NCBI GenBank assembly: GCA_934376945.1
Contig: CAKRPI010000031.1
Span: 1-21,720, forward strand
Origin: an uncultured Lachnospiraceae bacterium
GTDB taxonomy: Bacteria; Bacillota; Clostridia; Lachnospirales; Lachnospiraceae
DNA length: 21,720 nucleotides
Reading direction: 5' to 3'
Shown one piece after another: positions 7,583 to 14,958 of the stretch. A program made the position numbers and the translations under genes. The notes below the pieces were generated by a model that did no database searches, was not told where the DNA came from, and was given only the letters and a program-made list of their open reading frames with translations. How positions within the stretch are numbered: the first letter of the stretch is position 1; each line of letters begins with the position of its first letter.

Positions 7583-9946
7583 CTATAAGTTTTGCAGCTG
7601 CTCAGGCTCATTCTGCTCACTGCTCTTAACTGCTTCCGGAAAACTCAGCTGAACAATAAAGTGATCCTCCTGCAGCTTCAGCAAAAATGAACCGCCCTGC
7701 AGCTCCGTCAGGCTCTGTGCGATTGAAAGCCCAAGACCACTCCCCTCTGTATTACGGCTCCGGTCTCCGCGCACAAAACGTCCCATCAGTTCTTCTGCTG
7801 ATAAATCAAGATGCTCTTTCATCTGATTTTCCAGTGAGATTTTTACGTGCCCGTCATCCTTTTCAAGTCCGATGACAACTGTACTGTTCTCAAGCGCATA
7901 TTTGCAGATGTTGCCAAGAAGATTTTCCAAGACGCGCCAAAACTGCCTACCGTCTGCCATGATATACGCAGGCGCTTTTTCCATTTCCCATCTGGCTGTC
8001 AGGCCTTTTTCCTCCAGCCTGTCCTCAAATTCTCCATATGCCTGATCCAGCATGCTCTGCACCTGCAGACGCATCATATGAAGCTCCACATTTCCGGAGC
8101 TGATCTTGCTCACTTCCACAAGATCCTCGGTCAGCTGTCTGAGCCTCTGGGATTTCTGATCCAGAACTTCTATATAATGCTGTACGTTCTCCCCTTCCAG
8201 ATGCTCCCGTTTCAGAAGATCGACATAATTCACGATCGAGGTAAGCGGCGTTTTCAGATCATGCGAAACATTTGTAATCAATTCTGCCTTCAGGCGCTCA
8301 TTACGCACGATCGCCTCTACGGCTTCCTGCAGCCCGTCTCCCATTTCATTGACTGCCTTCGCCATCTCATACGTCTCTCCGGTCAGCGTTGCAAGATCAA
8401 TCTTGTATTCCAGATCACCTTTTGAGATCTGATGAATCCCCTCCCAGACACTCTGTTTCCCCGCCATATCACGCAGCAAATATAAAAGCACCGCCATATC
8501 AAGCACAAATACCATAAAAATACCGACACGTCCGAAAAACAGCAGAAATGCAAAATTCAAAATGAAAAATATAATGTAAAAAAACAGAAGCTGCCCGGAA
8601 GCTGCCCTCGTAGCAGTTACCCGCTTCCACGTATAGATCAGCATTCTGCAGATACTGTTGTGCCACAGAAGATGCGCACGAAGCCTTCGCACAAAGCCGG
8701 TAAACGCAGAAAGACTCAGGAGCCATATGACAGAGGCTGCCACCGACCAGAAAATCCGTTCCCAGCCCCTGATCAGCATCGGCTCCGGCGTTCGAAAATC
8801 CAGCACGATCATCACCAGTACTCCCAGGATCACATAAATCCCTCCTGCAAGCTCCGTAGGAATCCGGTCCATCCAATAAATCCTCGTTGCCAGTCTTCCC
8901 TCCTGCCATCCGGCACTCAGCACAGAAAAAACAAATGCCGCAAAAAGGAGCACACCGCTGATGATCGCAAGACCCGCACAGCTTCGCACGATCACTTCTC
9001 TGTTCGAAAAATAATCCGCATACGTCCGCAGCTCATCCTGTACCGGATACGCCTGATCCACCGCAAGAAAAATTTTTTCATTTGAGTTGACAAAACGATC
9101 ATTTAAATACCAGTTAGCAGCCGCATCATTCAGCACATTTTCCGAATTACTTACCATGATATTGTAGCTTCGTTCACCCTCATAAAGCATGACAAATGAT
9201 TGTTCCGCTGCAAGCGCCTGTGCCGCTTCTTCATAGGAAGATATATCCAGATTTGTGTAGAGCTGCCCTGTCGTCGTATTTTCAATACAATAGCGCAGAT
9301 TGCTCGGTGCCTGACGCGACCAGCTCTCTTGCTGTTCCTGTGTATACTGCTGATAATGCTCATAGATCTGCTTGCTGACCTGATTCAGCTTTGTATACAT
9401 ATCAAGAACAAAGCCCGAAGAATCAGAATACCATCTTGCGCATTCTGCAAGAGAAATTCCGGTCACCGGCCGGATCGTCTCAAGCGTCTCCGCCTGTGCT
9501 TCCAGCCGTTCACCTGCAAACTGACGATTGTCCCCGGCCATCGCTTTCGTCAGCGCCTGTTCCAGTGCCTGCTGTCCTCCGCTTTTACAAAATGCAACAA
9601 GATCCGAAACAAGATACGTTGTGTTCATATCCTGAACGGAGCTTCCGCTTTTTCCGTAGGACTGAATATCGATCTCTTTTTCACCGGAATACACTCCATT
9701 TTCCTCAAACAACGCTTCGTTATCCTGACCGTCGATTTTATTGTGCAATATCGTATCTACCTGCCGAAAAAACAAATCCGACTCTTCAAAATTCTTTGAC
9801 ATTTCCTTCAGGCTGTAAGAATCTTCCATCCAAAATCCGATCGTCAGAAGACAAAGCGCCAGCACTCCTGCACAAAGAGCCTGCACCACCAGCAAGATCC
9901 ATTTTGTTTTCTTTTTATAAAGCAGCTTTTCTAAAAATCCATACAC
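7583..9946 (-). CDS. sensor histidine kinase with large extracytoplasmic domain
   Basis: Start set at GTG 9946, which has AAGGGGAG five bases upstream; a TTG at 9979 extends the frame but lacks a site. This gives 787 residues. A membrane helix at about 16-38 is followed by some 280 extracytoplasmic residues, then about five more membrane helices (roughly 319-490). A HAMP-like linker leads to the dimerisation helix with NVSHDLKTPL (His562, the phosphorylation site), the N-box NLLGNICKYA and the ATP lid with GSGLGLS. It is encoded 19 bases after the response regulator, its obvious partner. The extracytoplasmic part has no motif I recognise, so the signal is unknown; envelope stress or antimicrobial peptides are possible. 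Confidence 0.92.
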   Translation of the reverse strand: MYGFLEKLLYKKKTKWILLVVQALCAGVLALCLLTIGFWMEDSYSLKEMSKNFEESDLFFRQVDTILHNKIDGQDNEALFEENGVYSGEKEIDIQSYGKSGSSVQDMNTTYLVSDLVAFCKSGGQQALEQALTKAMAGDNRQFAGERLEAQAETLETIRPVTGISLAECARWYSDSSGFVLDMYTKLNQVSKQIYEHYQQYTQEQQESWSRQAPSNLRYCIENTTTGQLYTNLDISSYEEAAQALAAEQSFVMLYEGERSYNIMVSNSENVLNDAAANWYLNDRFVNSNEKIFLAVDQAYPVQDELRTYADYFSNREVIVRSCAGLAIISGVLLFAAFVFSVLSAGWQEGRLATRIYWMDRIPTELAGGIYVILGVLVMIVLDFRTPEPMLIRGWERIFWSVAASVIWLLSLSAFTGFVRRLRAHLLWHNSICRMLIYTWKRVTATRAASGQLLFFYIIFFILNFAFLLFFGRVGIFMVFVLDMAVLLYLLRDMAGKQSVWEGIHQISKGDLEYKIDLATLTGETYEMAKAVNEMGDGLQEAVEAIVRNERLKAELITNVSHDLKTPLTSIVNYVDLLKREHLEGENVQHYIEVLDQKSQRLRQLTEDLVEVSKISSGNVELHMMRLQVQSMLDQAYGEFEDRLEEKGLTARWEMEKAPAYIMADGRQFWRVLENLLGNICKYALENSTVVIGLEKDDGHVKISLENQMKEHLDLSAEELMGRFVRGDRSRNTEGSGLGLSIAQSLTELQGGSFLLKLQEDHFIVQLSFPEAVKSSEQNEPEQLQNL

Positions 9947-9965
9947 CGCTTCTCCCCTTTTTCTT

Positions 9966-10661
9966 TTATAACTTTTCAACTTTATAACCGATTCCCCAGA
10001 TAACCTTTAAATATTTGGGATTTTTGGGGTCAATTTCAATTTTTTCGCGGATATGCCGGATATGGACCGTCACGGTATTATCTGCACCGTATGCTTCTTC
10101 CTTCCAGATCTGTTCGTAAATCTGATCGATGGAAAATACCTTTCCCTTATTTTTTACAAGAAACAGCAGAATATTATATTCTATTCTTGTCAGCTTCACC
10201 GGTTCTCCGTCTACTGTCACTTCCTTTCGGTCGTCATTGATCACAAGACCTCCCGTTGAGTAGATCTGTTCTGATTCCTCCTGACCTGCCGCTCCGAAAT
10301 TGGTATAACGGCGAATCTGTGATTTTACCCTTGCCAGAAGCTCCATCGGATTAAACGGCTTTGCAATATAATCGTCCGCTCCCAGATTCAGTCCGAGCAC
10401 CTTGTCTGTATCCTGTGATTTAGCAGACAGTACAATGATCGGAATACTGCTTGTCTCCCTGATTTTCATAATTGTGTGGATACCGTCCAGTTTTGGCATC
10501 ATCACATCCAGCAAAAGCAGGTGTACCTCCTCCGTCTTCAGGATCTCAAGCGCCTGCATCCCGTCATATGCTTTTAAAATCCGATATCCTTCCTGTGAAA
10601 GATAAATCTCTATCGCATCCACGATATCTTTTTCGTCATCACAAACCAAAATTGTATACAT
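9966..10661 (-). CDS. OmpR/PhoB-family response regulator
   Basis: A 231-residue two-component regulator. The receiver domain (1-115) has acidic residues CDDE at 7-10, phospho-acceptor Asp52 (LLLLDVMMPK), Ser79 and Lys101 (YIAKPF). The C-terminal winged helix (about 135-231) has the usual KLTRIEYNIL, YGADNTVTVHIRHIREKI and WGIGYK segments. I chose ATG 10661, preceded by GGGGGAAGG; the longer frame to 10715 adds 18 residues with no domain match. The sensor kinase follows 19 bases later. Upstream lies a repeat-rich leader, so control at the mRNA or DNA level is likely. Confidence 0.94.
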   Translation of the reverse strand: MYTILVCDDEKDIVDAIEIYLSQEGYRILKAYDGMQALEILKTEEVHLLLLDVMMPKLDGIHTIMKIRETSSIPIIVLSAKSQDTDKVLGLNLGADDYIAKPFNPMELLARVKSQIRRYTNFGAAGQEESEQIYSTGGLVINDDRKEVTVDGEPVKLTRIEYNILLFLVKNKGKVFSIDQIYEQIWKEEAYGADNTVTVHIRHIREKIEIDPKNPKYLKVIWGIGYKVEKL

Positions 10662-10677
10662 AAATCCTTCCCCCTTT

Positions 10678-10740
10678 TTACTGCCTGTCCAACTGACCAA
10701 AGCGAATATTCGCAATCTGCTTCACTTCCTGCAATATCAT
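10678..10740 (-). CDS. possible 20-codon leader ORF just before the response regulator
   Basis: An ATG at 10740 opens a frame of 20 residues (QEVKQIANIRFGQL in its middle) that ends 16 bases before the regulator start, with the regulator's ribosome binding site straight after the stop. There is no good ribosome binding site for the ATG itself. It may be a coupled leader peptide, a remnant, or chance. Confidence 0.2.
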   Translation of the reverse strand: MILQEVKQIANIRFGQLDRQ

Positions 10741-10752
10741 GCCTGCACGATC
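10737..10752. repeat. palindromic 16-mer, copy 1
   Basis: TCATGCCTGCACGATC; arms ATCATGC and GCACGAT are near-complementary. A second copy with one difference is at 14915-14930 inside another intergenic hairpin. Confidence 0.45.
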
Positions 10753-10851
10753 ATAAGAAGTCTAAGCTCATAAGGAATCCCAGCTCTTAAGGAATCCTGA
10801 CTCATAAGGAATCTCGGCTCTTAAGGAATCCCAGTTCATAAGCAATCCTCC
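10750..10851. repeat. six tandem 17-bp repeats in the two-component leader
   Basis: Units start at 10750, 10767, 10784, 10801, 10818 and 10835, exactly 17 bases apart. The consensus is CTCATAAGGAATCCCAG, with A/T alternating at the fourth base in the middle copies; the first and last are degenerate. There are no spacers, so this is not a CRISPR array. On the minus strand each unit carries TTCCTTA, partly complementary to ribosome binding sites. Confidence 0.9.
10768..10839 (-). CDS. possible 23-residue leader peptide within the tandem repeats
   Basis: ATG at 10839 is preceded by TAAGGAGG (10847-10854) with a seven-base spacer, one of the best ribosome binding sites in the window. The frame runs 23 codons to TGA at 10768-10770 and includes WDSL twice, because 51 bases equal three 17-bp repeat units. 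The peptide is amphipathic rather than hydrophobic, with no recognised function. A regulatory upstream ORF for the two-component operon is possible. The alternative is that the AAGGAGG is part of an RNA fold. Confidence 0.35.
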   Translation of the reverse strand: MNWDSLRAEIPYESGFLKSWDSL

Positions 10852-10891
10852 TTAGGAGATTCCGTAAACGGATCCTTCTTTATGATAACAG

Positions 10892-10957
10892 AAACAGCCT
10901 CGGTGCTGAGCCGTGCCAGGCAGCACATGTCTGTTCTCAGTATACCAGAAGCTGTTT
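10892..10957. terminator. branched stem-loop downstream of pyk, possible terminator
   Basis: The outer stem AAACAGCCTC pairs with GAAGCTGTTT (10 bp with one mismatch on this strand that becomes a G-U pair in the minus-strand RNA). Inside, GTGCTG (10903-10908) pairs with CAGCAC (10921-10926). On the minus strand a short TTTCTGTT follows, on the plus strand TTTTATTTTC. It lies 63 bases past the pyk stop and may end pyk transcripts, though the U-tract is weak. Confidence 0.45.
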
Positions 10958-11019
10958 TATTTTCTGTCATTATTTTATTAAATTTTCCTTAGGCTTTTTA
11001 CTTGCTCAGGTGTTTTCCC

Positions 11020-12456
11020 TTACTTTGCCTGAATCACATGCATCATGTTGGTCATTGCACCCTTGCCTTTTACCATATTTGTTGCCGGATCGCCCGCAGT
11101 AAATACAACCATATCGCCTTCTTTTACATACCCTTCCCGCTTTGCCACATACATTGCATGCGAAATAATATGCTCCGTCGTATCCTCCTCGTATCCACGA
11201 AGTGGTGTCACGCCCCAGTAAATCTGCATTTTTCTCTGTGCCCATGCATTCGGCGTCACTGCATAAATCGGCTGCTTTGGTCGGAAATTTGACATCAGTC
11301 TGGCGGTCTGTCCGGACATGGTCGGCGTTACAATGCAGTCTGCTTCCAGATTTGTAGCCGTACGTACTGCCGCTACGCCGACTGCATTTGATACATTGGC
11401 ATCTCCGCGTAAGGTACGGTATTCCGGCATCACCTGATAATCCAGATACTGTTCCGTAGATTCTGCGATCTGTGCCATCATCTTCAGTGCTTCCACCGGA
11501 TATTTTCCCATCGCGGTCTCACCGGAAAGCATGATCGCATCCGCACCCTCACGAACCGCATTGGCCACGTCCGTTACCTCTGCTCTGGTCGGTCGCGGAT
11601 TACGGATCATGGAATCCAGCATCTGCGTTGCGATGATAACAGGCTTATACTTCTGATTGCATTTCTCCACGATCAGCTTCTGCACATGCGGTACCTCATA
11701 AGCCGGAATCTCCACACCGAGATCGCCTCTTGCTACCATGATCCCGTCTGCTGCGCTTACGATCTTATCGATATTTTCAATTCCTTCACTGTTCTCAATC
11801 TTTGCAATCACATCCACATGCTCCGCATGGTGTTCCTTTAAGATTGCCTTGATCTCTTTGACTGCTTCAGCATCACGCACAAAGGAGGCCGCAATAAAAT
11901 CAATTCCCTGCTCTATACCAAAGATAATATCATCACGGTCTTTTTTTGTGATTCCCGGAAGATTTACCCGTACGTTCGGCACATTGATGCCCTTTCTCTG
12001 TCCAAGTTCGCCTCCGTTGCGTACGGTACAGACAATGTCTTCTCCCCGGATTTCCTTCACTTCAAGACCGATCAGTCCATCATCGATCAGAATCGTATTC
12101 CCCGGCTTTACATCCTTTGCCAGGTGCGAATACGTCTGATAAACCATCTTTTCATTGCCTTTGATTTCTTTAGAGGTCAGGATAAACTCTTCTCCTTCTT
12201 TCAGCGTTACCTTTCCGCCGTTTTCCAGAAGTCCTGTACGGATCTCCGGTCCCTTTGTATCCAGCAGAATCGCAATTGGCTTTTTCATCTCCCCACGCAC
12301 ACTCTTCAGCAGATCAAATCTTGCTTTCTGCTCTTCGTGATCTCCATGAGAAAAATTAAAACGGGCAATATCCATTCCGTTTTTAACCAGTGCTTTCAGT
12401 GTCTCGCGATTATCCGCATTAGGACCCATCGTACAGATAATTTTTGTTTTTTTCAT
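11020..12456 (-). CDS. pyk: Pyruvate kinase
   Basis: A 478-residue pyruvate kinase, which makes pyruvate and ATP from phosphoenolpyruvate and ADP in the last step of glycolysis. Visible are TKIICTMGPN at the start, the ARFNFSHG loop (Arg32, Asn34, Ser36, His37), LLDTKGPEIRTG, the active-site Lys in VIAKIENSEG, GIMVARGDLGVEIP and the ATQMLDSM and RPTRAEVTDVANA segments. Its length matches the short form; the extra C-terminal PEP-utiliser-like domain of Bacillus enzymes is absent. Start ATG has AGGAGG 10 bases upstream. It stands alone behind its own promoter, and its leader of about 160 bases contains two similar stem-loops that may regulate it. Confidence 0.97.
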   Translation of the reverse strand: MKKTKIICTMGPNADNRETLKALVKNGMDIARFNFSHGDHEEQKARFDLLKSVRGEMKKPIAILLDTKGPEIRTGLLENGGKVTLKEGEEFILTSKEIKGNEKMVYQTYSHLAKDVKPGNTILIDDGLIGLEVKEIRGEDIVCTVRNGGELGQRKGINVPNVRVNLPGITKKDRDDIIFGIEQGIDFIAASFVRDAEAVKEIKAILKEHHAEHVDVIAKIENSEGIENIDKIVSAADGIMVARGDLGVEIPAYEVPHVQKLIVEKCNQKYKPVIIATQMLDSMIRNPRPTRAEVTDVANAVREGADAIMLSGETAMGKYPVEALKMMAQIAESTEQYLDYQVMPEYRTLRGDANVSNAVGVAAVRTATNLEADCIVTPTMSGQTARLMSNFRPKQPIYAVTPNAWAQRKMQIYWGVTPLRGYEEDTTEHIISHAMYVAKREGYVKEGDMVVFTAGDPATNMVKGKGAMTNMMHVIQAK

Positions 12457-12492
12457 CTATTTCCTGCCTCCTATTTTTACTTAAATATACCC

Positions 12493-12532
12493 TCTGAATC
12501 TTTTGTGCTTAAGCAAGTGCAAAAAAGAATCA
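12493..12532 (-). promoter_or_regulatory. pyk leader stem-loop A (proximal)
   Basis: On the mRNA strand TGATTCTTTTTTGC pairs with GCACAAAAGATTCA at 12 of 14 positions around the loop ACTTGCTTAA. It ends about 36 bases before the pyk start codon. Its sequence is similar to stem-loop B, 60 bases upstream. It could act as an RNA regulator or a DNA palindrome bound by a repressor. Confidence 0.55.
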
Positions 12533-12546
12533 TGAATACATTCCCC

Positions 12547-12605
12547 ATGTAATCTCAAAATCTTTTTATGCTTAACTAAGTGCAGGAAAGACTCCCAGAT
12601 TACAT
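12547..12605 (-). promoter_or_regulatory. pyk leader stem-loop B (distal)
   Basis: A perfect 9-bp inverted repeat, ATGTAATCT and AGATTACAT, frames this 59-base element. Inside, TCTTT/AAAGA and TGC/GCA pair around the loop ACTTAGTTAA. The inner part is a direct repeat of stem-loop A, but the outer stem is its own. Confidence 0.55.
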
Positions 12606-12624
12606 TTTCTCTTTCAACCGTCTT

Positions 12625-12633
12625 ATTTTATCA
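12625..12633 (-). promoter_or_regulatory. probable extended -10 promoter of pyk
   Basis: On the minus strand TGA-TAAAAT; a start near 12618 would place both stem-loops in the mRNA leader. No good -35 is visible. Confidence 0.45.
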
Positions 12634-12720
12634 TATTTCAGGCATTCCTGCTGCATTTTATTAAATTTTTACCTGGTTTTAACACATGTCTTACCTTTTT
12701 TCTGTCTGTCAAAGCTTTGG

Positions 12721-13473
12721 TTATTCTCTGCGCTCTTTGATGCCATCCACCTCAATCTGATCGCCCGAAATATTCAGAATATCACGGATCTGCTCCAGAG
12801 GCATATCCAAGTACGCAGACAGCTCCTCCGCCGAAACTCTGCGCTCCAGATCACGTTCCAGATTTTTGATCGCCTCATCCAGATGATTGACCTGACTTAC
12901 CATATTTTCATTTCGTTTCTTTGTTTCCTCATTTGAATGAATGGCTGCCTGCATTGCTTCATTCACCGAATTGAGCAGATATGCCTGACATGCAGCAGCA
13001 TTTTCATACTCGCCCAGATGTTCCATTGCCATTAACAGGCCAATATTTCCTTCCTGGATCAGATCCTCCGATGCAATCTCATCCCCTTCATACTCGCCTG
13101 CCATTTCACAGATGAGAGGAAGATACCAGCGGATCAGCTTTTCCCTTGCATCAGCTTCTCCTGCTGCCACTGCATTCAGAAGTTCTGTCTCATCCTCTTC
13201 TTCCCGTGCCGCAAGCTCCTGCAGCTCCTCAAGATAAATCGAAAGACCAAAGCCTTCTTCTCCTTCCGGAAGTTCTTTTGCCTCCGCTTCATCATCTGGT
13301 ACCTGAATTCCCTGTTCGCTCAAATACTGATAAACCATCTTCAGGTGTTCTTCCTCCAGCGGAAGGTGTGAAAGACGTTCTTTAATCTCCTCTTTTGTGA
13401 TAACTCCGCCCGCTTCGTCAGCTGCCTTTCGAATCTCCCCGAGCATTTCCCGAAATATAATCCTGTTATCCAT
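12721..13473 (-). CDS. sigma-70-like protein lacking region 4
   Basis: A 250-residue protein that follows the RpoD plan in order but stops early. Residues about 8-60 resemble region 1.1 (GGVITKEEIKERL, VYQYLSEQGIQV). Residues 76-90 resemble region 1.2 (LSIYLEELQEL). Region 2 follows with the core-binding stretch SEDLIQEGNIGLLMAMEHL. Residues about 195-243 resemble region 3 (LERDLERRVSAEELSAYLDM). The conserved FSTYATWWIRQAI part of regions 2.3-2.4, which melts and reads the -10, is replaced by QAYLLNSVNEAMQAAI. No region 4 is present. It may bind core polymerase without normal promoter recognition. It follows the S41 protease gene closely; GAGGAGG lies 13 bases before ATG. Confidence 0.82.
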   Translation of the reverse strand: MDNRIIFREMLGEIRKAADEAGGVITKEEIKERLSHLPLEEEHLKMVYQYLSEQGIQVPDDEAEAKELPEGEEGFGLSIYLEELQELAAREEEDETELLNAVAAGEADAREKLIRWYLPLICEMAGEYEGDEIASEDLIQEGNIGLLMAMEHLGEYENAAACQAYLLNSVNEAMQAAIHSNEETKKRNENMVSQVNHLDEAIKNLERDLERRVSAEELSAYLDMPLEQIRDILNISGDQIEVDGIKERRE

Positions 13474-13494
13474 TTTTTCTCAAAAGCCTCCTCA

Positions 13495-14826
13495 TTATTC
13501 GGTCTGTGCCGCTTCCTCCGCAAGCTTTCCGCGCAATACCTCCAGTGCTTTTTCAAGTACCGGGTCTTCTTTTCCACTATCCGCATCGTTTTCCGCATCG
13601 TTTTCCGTCTTGTTATCCACAATAATATCCGGCGTAATCCCGTTTCCGTTGATATCCTGTCCAAGCGGTGTGTAATATTTCTCTACCGTCATTTTAAATG
13701 CAGAACCATCCGACAGCGGAAACGTTTTCTGCACGATCCCTTTTCCGTACGTCGTTGTTCCGATAATCGTACCTGCCTTATGATCCTGAATCGCACCCGC
13801 AAAAATTTCCGAAGCACTCGCAGAATTTTCATTTACAAGAACCGCCAGCTCACAGTAAACGGTACGCAGCCGGTCTGAATTGTATTCTTCCCTGTTTCCG
13901 TCCTTATCCTCTGTATAGACCAGCAAGCCTTCCGGAAGCACCTCGTCCAGTATATCACACACGGAGGTCAATAATCCACCCGGATTATCACGCAGATCTA
14001 TAATCAGTTTTTTCATTCCCTGATCTTCCAGCATTTCTGCCGCATCCACAAACTGTCCGACCGCAACCTCCGTGAACTCACTGAGCTGAATATAACCAAT
14101 GCCTTCTTCCTTCATCTCATACGTCACGGCAGGAACTTCCACATCACCGCATTCAATTTCAAACGACAGTTCTTCATCTGCCACCGGTCGGTATACCTTT
14201 ACTGTAAACGCACCGTCCATTCCCTTGATCAAAGCGACCACTGCATCTAGTGACATTCCTTCAAGCGCAGTGTCATCAATCTGCTCAAGAATATCTCCCA
14301 CCTGCAGTCCGGCCTGATCTGCCGGTCTTCCCGCATACACTTCGTTGACCGTCAATTCTCCTGACTTTATATCCTGTTCAATGACTGCACCGATCCCCGT
14401 ATACTCTCCACGGCTGGAATCCATCACAGAATTCAATTCTTCCGCTGTATAATAATTTGCATACGGATCATCCAATCCGGCCGCAATTCCTTTAAACAGA
14501 TAAGCGGACAGCAGCTCACTGTCCACATCATTTAAATAATTGCTCTCGATCAGATTTTTCACTTCTTCCAGCATGGAAAACGTCGATGGATCTGTCAGAA
14601 TTTCCGCTCCGCTTTCTGTCTCTTCCTCCACGGACTGCAGCTCTTTTTTTGCAAATCTTCGCTCACCGATGTTCCATCCTGTCAGAAATATAAACACACA
14701 AAAAAACGCGGTCAGAACACCTGCAAGAAATCCGGTAGTAAAGCTGCCTTGATGTCTTTGCGGCTTTATCTCCGTTTTCTCCACCAGGTCTTCTTTTCTT
14801 TCTTCTTTCTCCGGCAAATGCTCCAT
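13495..14826 (-). CDS. S41-family C-terminal processing protease with PDZ domain
   Basis: A 443-residue CtpA/CtpB-type protease. A cytoplasmic charged start is followed by one membrane helix at about 31-52, which anchors the rest outside the cell. A PDZ domain spans about 140-212 (GRPADQAGLQVGDIL). The S41 catalytic part has RDNPGG (279-284), the Ser of SASASE (335-340) and Lys362 in YGKG. Such enzymes trim C-termini of exported proteins. A short Asn/Asp/Glu-rich stretch near 410-425 contains a 12-bp DNA repeat. Start ATG has AAGGAGG six bases upstream. The sigma-like gene follows after 21 bases, suggesting one mRNA. Confidence 0.95.
   Translation of the reverse strand: MEHLPEKEERKEDLVEKTEIKPQRHQGSFTTGFLAGVLTAFFCVFIFLTGWNIGERRFAKKELQSVEEETESGAEILTDPSTFSMLEEVKNLIESNYLNDVDSELLSAYLFKGIAAGLDDPYANYYTAEELNSVMDSSRGEYTGIGAVIEQDIKSGELTVNEVYAGRPADQAGLQVGDILEQIDDTALEGMSLDAVVALIKGMDGAFTVKVYRPVADEELSFEIECGDVEVPAVTYEMKEEGIGYIQLSEFTEVAVGQFVDAAEMLEDQGMKKLIIDLRDNPGGLLTSVCDILDEVLPEGLLVYTEDKDGNREEYNSDRLRTVYCELAVLVNENSASASEIFAGAIQDHKAGTIIGTTTYGKGIVQKTFPLSDGSAFKMTVEKYYTPLGQDINGNGITPDIIVDNKTENDAENDADSGKEDPVLEKALEVLRGKLAEEAAQTE
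13581..13604. repeat. 12-bp tandem duplication in the S41 protease gene
   Basis: CCGCATCGTTTT occurs twice in a row and codes for a repeated Glu-Asn-Asp-Ala on the minus strand. It lies in the acidic linker after the catalytic domain, so length change would be tolerated. Confidence 0.85.
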
Positions 14827-14893
14827 CCGGCGCCTCCTTATTTTTCAAACATGTTCTAATATACTCTCGGGAGGATTCCTTATAATCCTGCAA

Positions 14894-14949
14894 AGACCGA
14901 AGCTACCGCCCTTCTCATGCCTGCATGATCAAGGGCAAAACTTCGGTCT
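14894..14949. terminator. strong stem-loop between the CdaR-like and S41 genes
   Basis: AGACCGAAG pairs with CTTCGGTCT, GCCCTT with AAGGGC, and the tip contains CATGC/GCATG. It is very stable but has only a short T run on the minus strand (TCTTTGC). It probably ends or attenuates the CdaR-like transcript before the S41 gene. Its tip (14915-14930) is the same 16-mer as at 10737-10752 with one change. Confidence 0.55.
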
Positions 14950-14958
14950 CCTTTGCTG

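Noticed and set aside
9200..9987. Two overlapping plus-strand frames of about 198 codons
   Set aside because: They are antisense to the sensor kinase's external domain and resemble no protein family.
10662..10715. 18-residue extension of the response regulator
   Set aside because: The receiver domain begins at ATG 10661, which has GGGGGAAGG upstream; the extension has no match.
10750..10851. CRISPR array
   Set aside because: The 17-bp units are directly adjacent with no unique spacers, and there are no cas genes.
12481..12720. Known riboswitch or T-box before pyk
   Set aside because: I see no T-box antiterminator sequence or any riboswitch core I recognise; the region is explained better as two similar stem-loops of unknown type.
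14663..14893. 76-codon minus-strand frame over the start of the S41 gene
   Set aside because: Out of frame with the protease gene, basic low-complexity translation, no domain; the overlapping S41 frame is clearly real.
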